A DNA stretch of 64,000 bases from Tethya wilhelma (taxonomy: Eukaryota > Porifera > Demospongiae > Tethyida > Tethyidae), in the NCBI GenBank assembly GCA_964030475.1, contig CAXIPT010000003.1:2933183-2997182 (forward strand), read 5' to 3'. The notes under the pieces were generated by a model that worked only from the letters and a program-made list of their open reading frames with translations, did not search any database and had not been told where the DNA came from. The translations under genes and the position numbers were made by a program. This document shows, piece by piece, positions 43,022-53,796 of this stretch (position 1 is the stretch's first letter; each line of letters opens with the position of its first letter).

Positions 43022-44900
43022 ATGGCCCTTCGTGTTGGATCTCTGTTTCGTCTGCTCCGCTCCAGCCGCCGCTACTCCCTCTATATACTGGTGCTTCTCA
43101 TGATAGTCTACTTCCTCAATCAGGTGGATCGGTTTGTGCTAGGAATTACCTCAAAAAGTATTTCTAGGGACTTGAAATTCGGTCGATTCGGCTGTTTTCC
43201 CAACCTGTCAGCTCTTGCCGACTCTGATCTGGTGAACGTGTCTTGTATAGGAGCGTGTGTTCACATAAGGAATGAAACAGAGTGAGTGTTGAATCAATGT
43301 CTTCTCCAACCAGAGCCTCAGTGTTTGTTCTTCCGTCAGGTGTGAGTCTGTTGACGGTGTTCCCTGTGAGTGGGACTACTCCTCCACTGGCATAGAGTAC
43401 CAGGTGCTGGCTGGCCCAGCCTTCATGCTCTTCTTCACGCTGGTGGCCATTCCTCTGGGAGTCCTAGCTGGCTACCCCAGAGTGAACAGGAAGGCCGCCA
43501 TTGCAGTCTCCCTTGTCCTGTGGAGCACCATGACCCTCCTAGCTGGATTCACCACTGCCTTCTGGCAGCTGCTCCTCACCAGGATAGGACTGGGCATATT
43601 GTGAGTGACCTACTCTCAACCATTGTTTGTAGTCGTTACTAACTCATCACTGGGTGCGCCCCTCTTATTACAGTGAGGCTGTGTGCACACCATTTGCTAG
43701 TAGCATCATCACAGACAGTTTCCAAGAGGTCAGCCAAAGACTACTCTGTAAACCTGACTTTAGTCATGATATTCTGCTCATTGTCAACAGAACTTCAGAG
43801 CTACTGCGCTAGGTTTCTACAGCTGGGGTATCTATCTGGGCTACTCTGCTGCATTTGCCTTCAACTTCATCCTAGTGGCCACCAGCTGGAGGTGGGTGTT
43901 CTGGGTGGCCGCTATCCCAGGCTTTATTGTCGGTGTCGTTGTCATGGTTACCATTAGAGAACCGTCAAGGCAACCTGTGCAGGTTAGTTGAGACCACCTA
44001 ATGAAATGTTTCAATTTTACTCTATGTATTTCCATTAATTAGAGCACTCCATCTCACAACAGTGGGCGTCGTGGTCTTGTCCATCGTATTGTGTGTGTGT
44101 TTGTGCACCCTCCTCTCTTGCTGCTGTGCCTGGCCGGGGGCATGAGGCAGGGAGGAGGTCTGGTGTGGGCCTACAACGTCAAGGCCTACTTCACCCAGTA
44201 CTACTGCGGGACTGTCAACATCGGTGCCTACATGTCCTGGGTGCCACTACTGGGAGGGACAGTCGGAGCCATATTGGGGGGAGTGGTCTCAGACAGGTTG
44301 GCCAAGTCCCGTGGGTTCACTGGGAGACTCATGGTGCTCATCTTCAGTCAGCTGGTTGCCACGCCCTTCCTTGTGGGGGCCGTGTTGCTGCCCCCTTCTC
44401 CCTGGGCCTTCCTCAGCCTTCTGCCGGCCTACGTGGCAGGGGAGATGTGGATTGGAGTGTGCCTGGCCGTCGTCATTGACCTGGTACCGCGGGACATCAC
44501 ATCGGCTGGTGTGGCTCTCTTCCTGTTCCTCATCAACAACGTGGGAGGGGCCGTGACTCTCCTCCTGCCCTACCTGGAACTGGCCCTTGGCCTGCGCTAT
44601 GCTCTCGTGGTCCTCTTCCCAGGACTCTATCTGGTGGCAGCTGCTCTCTTTGCTGTCACCTGGGCCCTCCTAGTGTGCCTGCAGAGGACCATGAAGAAGA
44701 CCAGGAGGAGAAGTGGTGCTGCTTCGCCAGAGGCCAAGCCTCTCATACAAGCAGCGGACACCAGCAGTGACGATGAAGATGGTGGTGGTGAAGATGATGA
44801 TGATGTCATCGACCCAGAGTGGCTTGAGCCTATCTTTGTGTGTGACTCCAGACCTCCCAGCAGCTCAATGAGTCACCCCAAGACTGAACAACAATATTGA
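43022..44900 (+). CDS. Major facilitator superfamily transporter (spinster-like)
   Basis: Five exons (43022-43281, 43340-43600, 43674-43728, 43791-43982, 44043-44900) give a protein of about 540 residues with roughly 12 hydrophobic helices. Seen: an N-terminal helix with NQVDRFVLGI (NYMDR-like motif of spinster/SPNS proteins) and a first extracellular loop with several Cys and NET/NVS sequons. A helix 4-5 stretch follows (LTRIGLGIFEAVCTPFASSI, then FQENFRATALGFYSWGIYLG) and RWVFWVAAIPGFIVGVVVM. The second half has GGVVSDRLAKSRG (MFS loop signature), and the tail is long, acidic and cytosolic. SPNS members move sphingosine-1-phosphate or lysophospholipids; the substrate here is not predictable. 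It is head to head with SWT1. Confidence 0.8.
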
Positions 44901-45108
44901 CTCCCCTATTGAATCATATTTCTAATCAAAACGACATTTCTCTAACTCTTGTCCAATGTTTCATCTTTTTATTATTCAGTTTTTCGTGTGAAATCAACAG
45001 TAGAAAATGTTTTATTTTTTTATACAATGTTATGAAATTAATAATAGTGGTAAATGGCAAGTAATTTAGTTCACAAACACCTTCAGGCACTGTAATTGGC
45101 TCCTGGTC

Positions 45109-45482
45109 TCAACATGTTTGCTGCTGGCGTAGAACTAGTGGTGTTTCAGAGCTAGTGTTAGTCATGGTGTAACTTTGAGTGGAGGGTAAGAGCAGTCTAT
45201 CACCACCACCAACTGCAAACTGACCAGTCTTGCTGCTCAATACTCCACTTCCACTCACCACAGTCACTCCTGGGCACCTGCACACACAACACACACATTA
45301 AAGATGACCCTTTAATTAAGTGGGGGACACTCGATGCATGCATGTCAAGTGGCAAACACACACACACACACTGCATGGCATGAGTGGATATAATACATCA
45401 CTGTAGGTCCTTACCCCACATCAGTGCTGTCTCCAGGAGCCACAAGGACCTCAGAACTCTTGGCACCCTCATCTCCACTCAT
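45109..45482 (-). CDS. Small two-exon protein of unknown function
   Basis: 78 residues from 45415-45482 and 45109-45277, in phase across a GT-AG intron. The sequence is Ser/Gly-rich with VLVAPGDSTDVGCPGVTVVS, then a Gly-rich turn and a Gln-rich end. The PGD box faintly recalls exosome subunit N-terminal domains such as RRP40, but the rest of such a protein is absent. It is head to head with TTF1 (111 bp between starts), which supports a real transcription unit. Could also be a truncated gene. Confidence 0.4.
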
Positions 45483-45593
45483 GGCTGGCTCTATCCAATG
45501 GTGGTGAACGGTAACGATCGTCAGTAAACAAATGTGATCCAATTATCGGAAATGCTGAGTCATCAGAAATATTGAAATTCCAGATGGCAGGCC

Positions 45594-48419
45594 ATGGGTG
45601 AAGAAGAAGATTCGTTCGTGGACCTCCACAGCGAGTGGGGCTGCACCAAGGAGGCCAAGGAGCGGCTGAGAGAGGAAGGTAGGTGTCACCACCCGTCACA
45701 CACCGTCATTAATACTGGTGCTGGTTGACAGGTGGTGATTGGAGGAATGGCAGATGGACCCCTCAGGAGCTGAGGACACTCAAGAGAAATGTGAAGGACT
45801 TCATGAAGGTGAGACATCCCATCCTAAATGGACACAATGTCACAGTGTGGGGTTGTTTGCTGCAGGACGAGGGAGTCACTGATCTAGCAGAGTTCATCTT
45901 CGACAACGATAGAGGCCATCACAGGAACATGTTCACATACCTTGGTGAGTGTGTTCTAATGAGAGTAGCCCCTCTCTTAATGAACTTGAATTACCCCTCT
46001 TATTAGCCAGGGATATCCAACGACCAGTGTCTGCTGTCTATCGCAAAATGATAAGAGAATATGACGTCACTAATTATGTAGGGAGGTGGAGCCAGTCCCA
46101 AGTAGAGGAGCTGCTCAGGTCAGTTAGAGGGTAGCCCTCCTGCCACACCTCCAGTGGGAGGGTAGCTGCCACGCCTCCAGTGGGAGGGTAGCTGCCACAC
46201 CTCCAGTGTGAGGGTAGCTGCCACGCCTCCAGTGGCCAAAATGGCCCCAAGTTATGCAAATATCTTCATGGGAGTAATCGAAGAAATAATGATCAACCTA
46301 TCCAAGGAAAACATAAAAGTATGGAAACGCTTTATAGATGATATTTTCCTAATTTGGGTAGGATCTCGTGAGAAACTCAAAAGAATTTATTTCAGCAATC
46401 AACCAAATACACCCAACGATTAAATTCACATTCGAAGCAGATCAAAACAAACTAATATTCTTAGATCTAGAACTATACAAAGGAGAGAGGTTCAGTGCAA
46501 CAAAAATACTTGACATAAAAACACACATCAAAAAAACCACTAAACAATTATATGTACACTCCGAATCATACCACCCCACCGAAACTAAAAAAGCTATAAT
46601 GATTGGAGAGACCACGAGATACCTAAGAACTAACTCAAACAAGGACAATTTCATGAACATGCAGGAGAAGTTAATAGCTAAACTTGACGAGAGAGGTTAC
46701 CCACCAACAGAAACAAAACAAACCATCCATAAAACCAAACACCGTAATAGACACCTTACCTTAAGAAGGAAAAACAAACCCAAAAGACTCAATCAAACAT
46801 TCTTAGTCACAACCTACAATGACGATACCAATCGAATCAAAAACATAATTAGAAAACACTGGAAATCAATTAAAAATGACCCGACCCTTAAACAAATCTT
46901 TCCCAAACCACCCCTAGTGGTAACCAGAGGTAACAAATCACTTAGAAACCTCCTAGTCAGAACTAAACTAGCCCCACTGGCAAAAGACTCGACGAAAGAG
47001 ACCAGTCAAACAAACACCCCCACCAATCCAATCACCATTGAAGAAAAATATCCACTCAACCTGTTCCAAGAGAAACTATATAACTTCACCAACCCCATTA
47101 GAAAATGCAAAAAAGAACTGTTTTACCTGTAAAATCCTAACCACTAACACTTTCGCAACAAGCACCCACGACAGAACCAAACACCCGATAAATCTGCCGG
47201 TCCCATATGTAAAATATAATTGTGACACCAAAAACATCATATATCTAGCCACTTGCACACATAAAGATTGCAAAGCACAATACGTTGGAATGTCAACCAG
47301 ACCAATTAATTACCGAATATTTGAACACCTACAATCAAATTGCTCGAATATTTGAACACCTACAATCAAATTGCTCGGGCATAGGCAAACACATACAAAA
47401 TAGCAACCATAAACGAGCAGACATAAAATTCCAAATCCTAGAAATGGCACCCCCTTACCTTGAGAGAGAAAATTTAAACAGATGGTTAAAACAGAGAGAA
47501 TATTATTGGATATGCAAATTAGGAACTCTGACCAAACTTTCAAACAAAGGCCTAAATAAAACAATCTATGATAATAACAAATGAAAGCTAATCCACCTGA
47601 CCAATATAACCTTTAAAGCACAGGCGCGTGTAGTTCCCACCCATCCTGACTCTATCACTGAAACCGTCTCTCTAATAACTCTACAGGTTGCACAGTATCC
47701 ATGGCAACCACTGGTGCAGGATCGGCAGGCTGCTGGGTGTGAGTGGTCGTGCTGCTCAAGACAAGCATCGCTCCCTCACCCAGGACAAGAACAAAGGTAT
47801 GTCACACTCACGAGGTCACATGATCCATTCCAGGAGGTGCTCTTCTTCCCAGGGCCGTGGTCCGAGGGTGAAGAGAGGAGGCTGGTGGCGGCCATGGAAC
47901 GGACCTGTGGTGCTCGTTATTTGGAGGGCCACACCTTGCCTCTGACTGTGACCTGGGAGAACATTGCTGACCTGGTAGCCACGAGGAATGCCTCGCAGTG
48001 CAGGACAAAGTGGCAGTTCTACTTGTCGTGGAGGGAGCAGGGAGGCACAAAGCAGTGGGACATTCTGGACGACCTCAAGCTGTTACAAGTGTTGTCCTCT
48101 GAAGAGCATCAGGACGAGGATGAGGTGGACTGGGCTGGCCTCTCCAAGGACTGGCCCAGTGCACGCTCCCCATTTCACCTCCGCAACAAGTGGGCGTGTC
48201 TCAGGAGGTGTGTCCCACAGTACAGTATCAAGAGTTACCAAGGTACCTATTTCCCTCTCCCAGTGTGTGTGTGTTTATCAGTGTAATGATACTGGTCTGC
48301 AATATAATTATTTATTTCCAGAGAACCTGGACTACTTGGTGGAGCACCATGTGCCAGCACTAGAGGCAAAGATATCAAAACTGTATGTACTCAATGAGGA
48401 CAGTGACAGAGACACATAG
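45594..48419 (+). CDS. TTF1: TTF1/Reb1-like Myb transcription termination factor
   Basis: Seven exons: 45594-45678, 45732-45808, 45866-45944, 46007-46118, 47687-47796, 47853-48242 and 48322-48419, all in phase; about 316 residues. Seen: GRWTPQELRTLKRNVKDFM (human TTF1 GRFTPQELKKLKKNLERF), IQRPVSAVYRKMIREYDVTN followed by YVGRWSQSQVEELL (human [21 protein letters not shown]), then a Myb repeat HSIHGNHWCRIGRLLG. A second repeat starts GPWSEGEERRLVAAME, followed by CRTKWQFYL and DEVDWAGLS. TTF1 binds Sal-box-type terminators in rDNA to stop RNA polymerase I and block forks. It is much shorter than human because the N-terminal regulatory part is absent. Intron 4 (46119-47686) is enlarged by a Penelope-like element. 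Confidence 0.82.
46125..46234. repeat. 26-bp minisatellite
   Basis: Four units of about 26 bp (GGGAGGGTAGCTGCCACGCC-type) directly after TTF1 exon 4 and directly before the retroelement fragment. Confidence 0.85.
46238..47600 (+). mobile_element. 5'-truncated Penelope-like retroelement with GIY-YIG endonuclease
   Basis: Begins within reverse transcriptase at the Penelope signature KMAPSYANIFMG and continues through the catalytic box FIDDIFLIW. The thumb region follows (IKFTFEADQNKLIFLDLEL, KTKHRNRHLTLRRKNK), then a C-rich linker (CKKNCFTCKIL after correcting a frameshift) and a GIY-YIG nuclease (IIYLATCTHKDCKAQYVGMS). The RT palm start and everything upstream are missing. Two lesions are visible: a one-base change in an A6 run near 47108-47113 and a 31-bp tandem duplication at 47313-47374 that shifts frame inside the endonuclease. 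Base composition is far more A-rich than the surrounding gene. The copy is dead and lies in sense orientation in a TTF1 intron. Confidence 0.88.
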
Positions 48420-48663
48420 CCATGCTTGCAATATTGGTAGCTGTAATAATTGAATTGATTCACTTTCAACCAGTTATAATGATTTTATATTATTATGGAT
48501 TAATGACAGTCCCTCTGGGTTACAAAGATGATAATAAATACACTACAAATATAATGACTACCATAACCCCTGCTGCGCATGCGCACCAAGGGTTAATAAT
48601 ACAATACACTGCCTGTACAACAATCACATTACAAACACAGTACACACATGATGGGATGGGACC
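48420..48663. other. Convergent intergenic spacer
   Basis: 3' ends of TTF1 and RABGEF1 face each other. A CATAACCCCTGCTGCGCATG...AAGGGTTAAT imperfect hairpin lies at about 48560-48597. No gene. Confidence 0.5.
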
Positions 48664-50825
48664 TCACAGTCCACTCTCACTGAGGTCGATCAAGTCTGGA
48701 ACGGGCTGTGTTGGTTTGAGGGAAGGAGGAGGACTGGCGATGATGGAAGTGACCTGCTCCCTGAGGCCGTCTCTAAACTCTGTCATCTTCTCCTCCAGCT
48801 CCCTCCCCTCTATGAGCAGCAACTGGAGGCGGTCTGTCAGGTCCTTCAGCCCGTGACAGCACGACTGGAGGAGAAGACACACTCACCATGAAGACAGTGT
48901 GGCTGATGAACAGAAAGGGCCTACCTTCAACATCTGTATCTTGATCTCGTCTTCATCAGTGTCATCCTCCGCCAAGAGGAGGTCCACGTCACTCCTGCCG
49001 TTGATGTAGCCCATCTTGGAGTTAAACTCTTCAGGGGACATCTTGAGGTTCTCAGCAGAGATGTTCTCAATGAAGGATATGGCACCACACTGCAGCAGGA
49101 TCAGAGAATGGCACTACACATTCAGGCATGCCAGCTATATCAATGTTAACTGTTTCCTAGCTAATAGCAGGGAAGTCTCGCAGGCCAGACTCTTCCCAAG
49201 GAATTGGGCTGGCCTGCGACACAGAGCTAGTGGTGGGTGTACCAGGTTGGTGAAGTAGTAGCCAGCCTCTCCGCTCATCAGCCTCACTGGGTTACAGAAC
49301 CTTGAGATGTAACTGAAGAGAGAGAGAGAGGGGGGGAGAAACACATGAGCCCCTGCTCATCACAGAGAGAGGGGGAGAAACACATGAGCCCCTGCTCATC
49401 ACTGCACATGCACCTACTAACTTGACGTTGGAGTGCAGGTGCTGAGGACTAGTGTAGATGACCAGGAATATGAGAGAAGGAAGAAACTCATCCGCACTGG
49501 CCGGCCCATCCTGGGAGATCTTGAGAGCACCAAGGAGATGGGTGCAGCACCTGGCCACACACGCCAACTTGTCCTGAGGGGCTTTCTTCCCATCCACAGC
49601 ACACAGCTCTAGTAACACACACAACACTGTACCTCTAGCACCTTAGTTAGTGTGACGACCCCTTACCATCTCTTGCCTGGGAGACCATCATCTGCACCTG
49701 CTTGTTGTGCAGGTTGAGAGGGATGTCGAGGTGGTGGGGCTCCAGCCAATGGAGCATCCTGATCCTGCGCACCAACAGAAGGTCCTTCATCTCGTCATCA
49801 CACGACGCCAGCATGAACACACTACAGCATAGACAGATCACATGACAGTCACATGATAGTCATATGACACAGTGTCTGGACGTACTTCTGGTAGATGCTG
49901 GTCATGAGGTGCTTCTCTATTCCATCGAGCATGTCTTGCTGCTGGTCCTCATTCATGGCTCTGAAGAGGGGGTGGGTCTGGAGCCTCTCTCCCATGCTCT
50001 GCAACACACACACACACAGCCAGCCATCAAGACAGCTCAACCACAGCGGAGCAACTCACAGCNGGACGTACTTCTGGTAGATGCTGGTCATGAGGTGCTT
50101 CTCTATTCCATCGAGCATGTCTTGCTGCTGGTCCTCATTCATGGCTCTGAAGAGGGGGTGGGTCTGGAGCCTCTCTCCCATGCTCTGCAACACACACACA
50201 CACAGCCAGCCATCAAGACAGCTCAACCACAGCGGAGCAACTCACAGCATAGAACTCTTGCACATACTCTGACAGCTCATCAACATTGGCAGTTGATTTC
50301 TCTGTGATCTGCTTGTGGAAACTGGGGGGGGGGGGACAACATTGAATGACTACAAGTGGCAGGCTACCAGTGGCCGACTACCAGTAGCTGGCACACTACT
50401 GCCCAGAGGAGGTACGACACGAGTGCGCCTTTGCTGAACTGGCAAACAGGATGCACGTGATCAACTTTCATTGTGAAGTTATTGTGGTCACATGAATTAA
50501 TGGACTTGCCGGCTCAGCAAAGGTGCACTCGTGTCGCACCTCCTCTGACTACTGCCTACCTCTTAAGGTGAGTGGCAATGTCCTGGGCAGCCGGTCTCTT
50601 GATGGTCTTAAGGAACTCGTTAAAAGGCTCCGCCCCTCCTCGACTGTTCCTCCGCCCACCACCTAATGAATGACAACCATTCTGATAACCAGTTGATGAC
50701 AAGCCAGCACAAAGCAGAGCACAAAGTACCTTTCTTTGTTGTGTCAGCTGGTGCCAGTGAACTAGGACTAGCAGACGAGATACGAAGAGGAGAACCACTC
50801 TTGAAGAACTTCCCATGGCTGCAGT

Positions 50826-50869
<44 letters not shown>

Positions 50870-51169
50870 TCAATGGATGGTGACAACACATCTCATGTAG
50901 CATGCTAGAGAGCAATGACATAGCAGGTAGAAATGAAACATCCAAATAAAACGCGACGAAGGCTCTCGAGCCAAAACGTCCAAATAAAGTTTCATTTCTA
51001 CCTGCTATGTCATTGCTCTCTAGCACACTGAATCAAATATATACATAGCAATGAGCCTGTACAATATCACATCTCATGTACCTACCCCTTAGCTGCTGAC
51101 TGGACCCGTTTCTTCATGTTAAACCTCAGGAAGGGAAGCCTGTCCCCAGATGCTGAACAGAGAGAGAGA

Positions 51170-51222
<53 letters not shown>

Positions 51223-51582
51223 AGAGAGAGAGAGAGAATATTATGATTGTGTGTGTGTGTGTGTGTGTGATGGATGTTACCTGTGTCGGAGGACTGCTCC
51301 TCCAGGGGTGTCCTTTGACCTTGCTGTCCACTGCGTTCTTCCATTATTTCTTTGAAGCATTTTGAGCAATAGCCCATGTACATCGGGTTACCATAGAAAC
51401 CACATCTACAGGTACAAGGACAGTTCATGTGCCACCCACCCAACCAACCAGTGCTGTTGATTAGTGTTCACTGGTTGGAATCAAGGCTGAGCAGTGAACT
51501 AATGATATCCTCACTTGTTCTTGCAGCGGAGGTCGGGGTTAGGGAGCCTCTTGGCCGAGGAGGGATCGACTCCTGCTTCCAT
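48664..51582 (-). CDS. RABGEF1: RABGEF1/Rabex-5, Rab5 exchange factor
   Basis: Minus-strand gene; first exons 51515-51582, 51281-51405 and 51086-51152. Seen in order: A20-type zinc finger ([17 protein letters not shown]), a basic linker, and the membrane-targeting helical bundle ([20 protein letters not shown]). The VPS9 catalytic domain follows ([73 protein letters not shown]), then a C-terminal coiled coil ([19 protein letters not shown]), the Rabaptin-5-binding part, and a stop at 48664-48666. Rabex-5 activates Rab5 on early endosomes and binds ubiquitin through the A20 finger. The internal exon near 49886-50000 appears twice around the N at 50063, and the first two exons appear again at 52259-52560; both look like assembly duplications. 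Confidence 0.9.
49878..50248. repeat. RABGEF1: 185-bp direct duplication across an N (RABGEF1 exon)
   Basis: 49878-50062 and 50064-50248 are identical as far as I can read and are separated by a single N. Each holds the same RABGEF1 exon ([20 protein letters not shown]) and flanking intron. Confidence 0.9.
50404..50547. repeat. Short inverted repeat in a RABGEF1 intron
   Basis: Arms of about 37 bp (starting CAGAGGAGG and containing GACACGAGTGCGCCTTTGCT) pair with a few mismatches across a loop of about 68 bases. Confidence 0.75.
50903..51025. repeat. 37-bp perfect-arm hairpin in a RABGEF1 intron
   Basis: Arms 50903-50939 and 50989-51025 (TGCTAGAGAGCAATGACATA... and its complement) enclose a 49-base loop with a repeated CCAAATAAA word. 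The 13-bp direct repeat CACATCTCATGTA (50887 and 51067) flanks it. Confidence 0.8.
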
Positions 51583-51745
51583 CTTTGAGTCACATACACC
51601 TTGCAGATTACGTAATTGTTTGTCAATAGCGGTGGGCGTGGCTTTCAATACGTGCTAAATACGTCATCAAAGTTGTAAAATACTATCTGATCTTCAGCTT
51701 AGAAACACTTCAAAGACAAAAAGAAGACTAGCTACACTTCTGGCG
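51583..51745. promoter_or_regulatory. 163-bp bidirectional promoter RABGEF1/CARD gene
   Basis: Separates the start codons of RABGEF1 (-) and the CARD gene (+). Contains TACGTCA (CRE-like) near 51660 and a TACGTAA word near 51610. No TATA box. A second copy is at 52561-52723. Confidence 0.55.
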
Positions 51746-52106
51746 ATGACTCCGCATTCGAGCAGCTCTAGCGTTCAACTCAACGAAGATGACATGACAA
51801 AGATTAAGAATAAAGTTCTGGAGGTTCTGAGAGCCAAGCTGGTGGACTACGTAGACCCCAGGAGGTTCGTGACGTACCTCAGAGCCCACTCCGTCCTTGA
51901 TCAAAGGGAGTGCGATGAGATCAAGTCAGCGTGTGGGAGGTCGCGCTGCGAGGGAGCAGAAAAGTTCCTGGATGTCCTGACGACCAAGGGATCGCGAGGC
52001 TATGACCAGTTCTGTACCGTCCTCATGAAGGACCAGACACAGATGTTCCTGCTGACAGCCATGAACAAGAAACTAGAGCTCTACAAAGATTACCGCAGGA
52101 AACAGA
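51746..52106 (+). pseudogene. Extra copy of the CARD gene first exon
   Basis: Same 361-bp exon as at 52724-53084, but followed by the N and a GA run instead of the second exon. Probably an unmerged haplotype copy rather than a real pseudogene. Confidence 0.7.
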
Positions 52107-52116
52107 GTGAGTCCCN

Positions 52117-52200
<84 letters not shown>

Positions 52201-52258
52201 AGAGAGAGAGAGAGAATATTATGATTGTGTGTGTGTGTGTGTGTGTGATGGATGTTAC

Positions 52259-52560
52259 CTGTGTCGGAGGACTGCTCCTCCAGGGGTGTCCTTTGACCTT
52301 GCTGTCCACTGCGTTCTTCCATTATTTCTTTGAAGCATTTTGAGCAATAGCCCATGTACATCGGGTTACCATAGAAACCACATCTACAGGTACAAGGACA
52401 GTTCATGTGCCACCCACCCAACCAACCAGTGCTGTTGATTAGTGTTCACTGGTTGGAATCAAGGCTGAGCAGTGAACTAATGATATCCTCACTTGTTCTT
52501 GCAGCGGAGGTCGGGGTTAGGGAGCCTCTTGGCCGAGGAGGGATCGACTCCTGCTTCCAT
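52259..52560 (-). pseudogene. RABGEF1: Extra copy of RABGEF1 exons 1-2
   Basis: Exons 52493-52560 and 52259-52383 repeat 51515-51582 and 51281-51405, including the A20 finger. No further RABGEF1 exons follow downstream before the N. Same assembly duplication as the CARD exon copy. Confidence 0.7.
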
Positions 52561-52723
52561 CTTTGAGTCACATACACCTTGCAGATTACGTAATTGTTTG
52601 TCAATAGCGGTGGGCGTGGCTTTCAATACGTGCTAAATACGTCATCAAAGTTGTAAAATACTATCTGATCTTCAGCTTAGAAACACTTCAAAGACAAAAA
52701 GAAGACTAGCTACACTTCTGGCG

Positions 52724-53142
52724 ATGACTCCGCATTCGAGCAGCTCTAGCGTTCAACTCAACGAAGATGACATGACAAAGATTAAGAATAAAGTTCTGGA
52801 GGTTCTGAGAGCCAAGCTGGTGGACTACGTAGACCCCAGGAGGTTCGTGACGTACCTCAGAGCCCACTCCGTCCTTGATCAAAGGGAGTGCGATGAGATC
52901 AAGTCAGCGTGTGGGAGGTCGCGCTGCGAGGGAGCAGAAAAGTTCCTGGATGTCCTGACGACCAAGGGATCGCGAGGCTATGACCAGTTCTGTACCGTCC
53001 TCATGAAGGACCAGACACAGATGTTCCTGCTGACAGCCATGAACAAGAAACTAGAGCTCTACAAAGATTACCGCAGGAAACAGAGTGAGTCCCTCACTGC
53101 CTGGTGTATACCATGTAGAGGATGAGTCGATCACTTTATTAT

Positions 53143-53176
<34 letters not shown>

Positions 53177-53642
53177 GGCACCATTAGTTGCTAAGGAGTA
53201 TGAAGAGTGGAAGAAGGAACAAGAAATGCAACGAAAGAAACAAATCCAAATGCTGACTCAGCATAAACAACATCCTCCTCCGATGGTACATCCCATGGCT
53301 AACCATTCCCCTCAATTCACTGTCCCCCCGAACATTTACTACCCCCCTAATTATCGCCATGACGAGTTGTCTGGGAGCCAGCCTCTGTGTAGATCAAGGT
53401 CCCCAGTTCCCTTTCCTGCCACAGAAGGAGGTGGCACCAGTGTTGATGAGGACCACAGGGGGATGATTGTATTTCGAGGAGACCTCCCTCATGGCTACAC
53501 TGGTGTCCCTGGGCCTCAACAGTGGAACCACCCTCCGCAAGAGCACACAATGGCAATGTACTATCACCCAAGCCCCACCCATGCCCCCACCCCCCTTCAC
53601 AATTCCCCTAGGGAGTGTCCGACTGGTCAAGAGGGACAATAA
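52724..53642 (+). CDS. CARD protein with proline-rich tail
   Basis: 271 residues from exons 52724-53084 and 53188-53642, in phase; the intron holds a CA microsatellite. Residues about 14-110 form a CARD of the CARD9/CARMA type: VDPRRFVTYLRAHSVLDQRE (compare CARD9 IDPSRITPYLRQCKVLNPDD), then GAEKFLDVLTTKGSRGYDQF. A short charged helix (EEWKKEQEMQRKKQIQMLTQ) leads into a Pro/His/Tyr-rich disordered tail with PPPM and PPNY motifs that could bind SH3 or WW domains. No caspase, NACHT or kinase part is present, so it is best seen as an adaptor. It shares a promoter with RABGEF1. It differs clearly from the CARD gene at 1085. Confidence 0.8.
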
Positions 53643-53796
53643 CACTATCAGAAAATGACTTCTCACTTCCCCTAGCACTCATTGTTTTTGTAAATTTATC
53701 TTTTTGTGTTTTCAGTTCCATCAAATAACTTCATCAATTATTATACAAACATGAAATCTTTAAAGTATTAATTGGAACAACAGTGAAGGTACTGGC

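Larger units (their letters stand above)
51160..53093. repeat. Roughly 955-bp tandem duplication across an N
   Basis: About 51160-52115 and 52138-53093 (offset 978) are near identical. They are joined by a long GA run and the N at 52116. Each holds the first two RABGEF1 exons, the shared promoter and the first exon of the second CARD gene. Confidence 0.9.

Noticed and set aside
47076..47273. Hydrophobic minus-strand ORF in the retroelement
   Set aside because: Antisense shadow of the A-rich Penelope-like coding strand.
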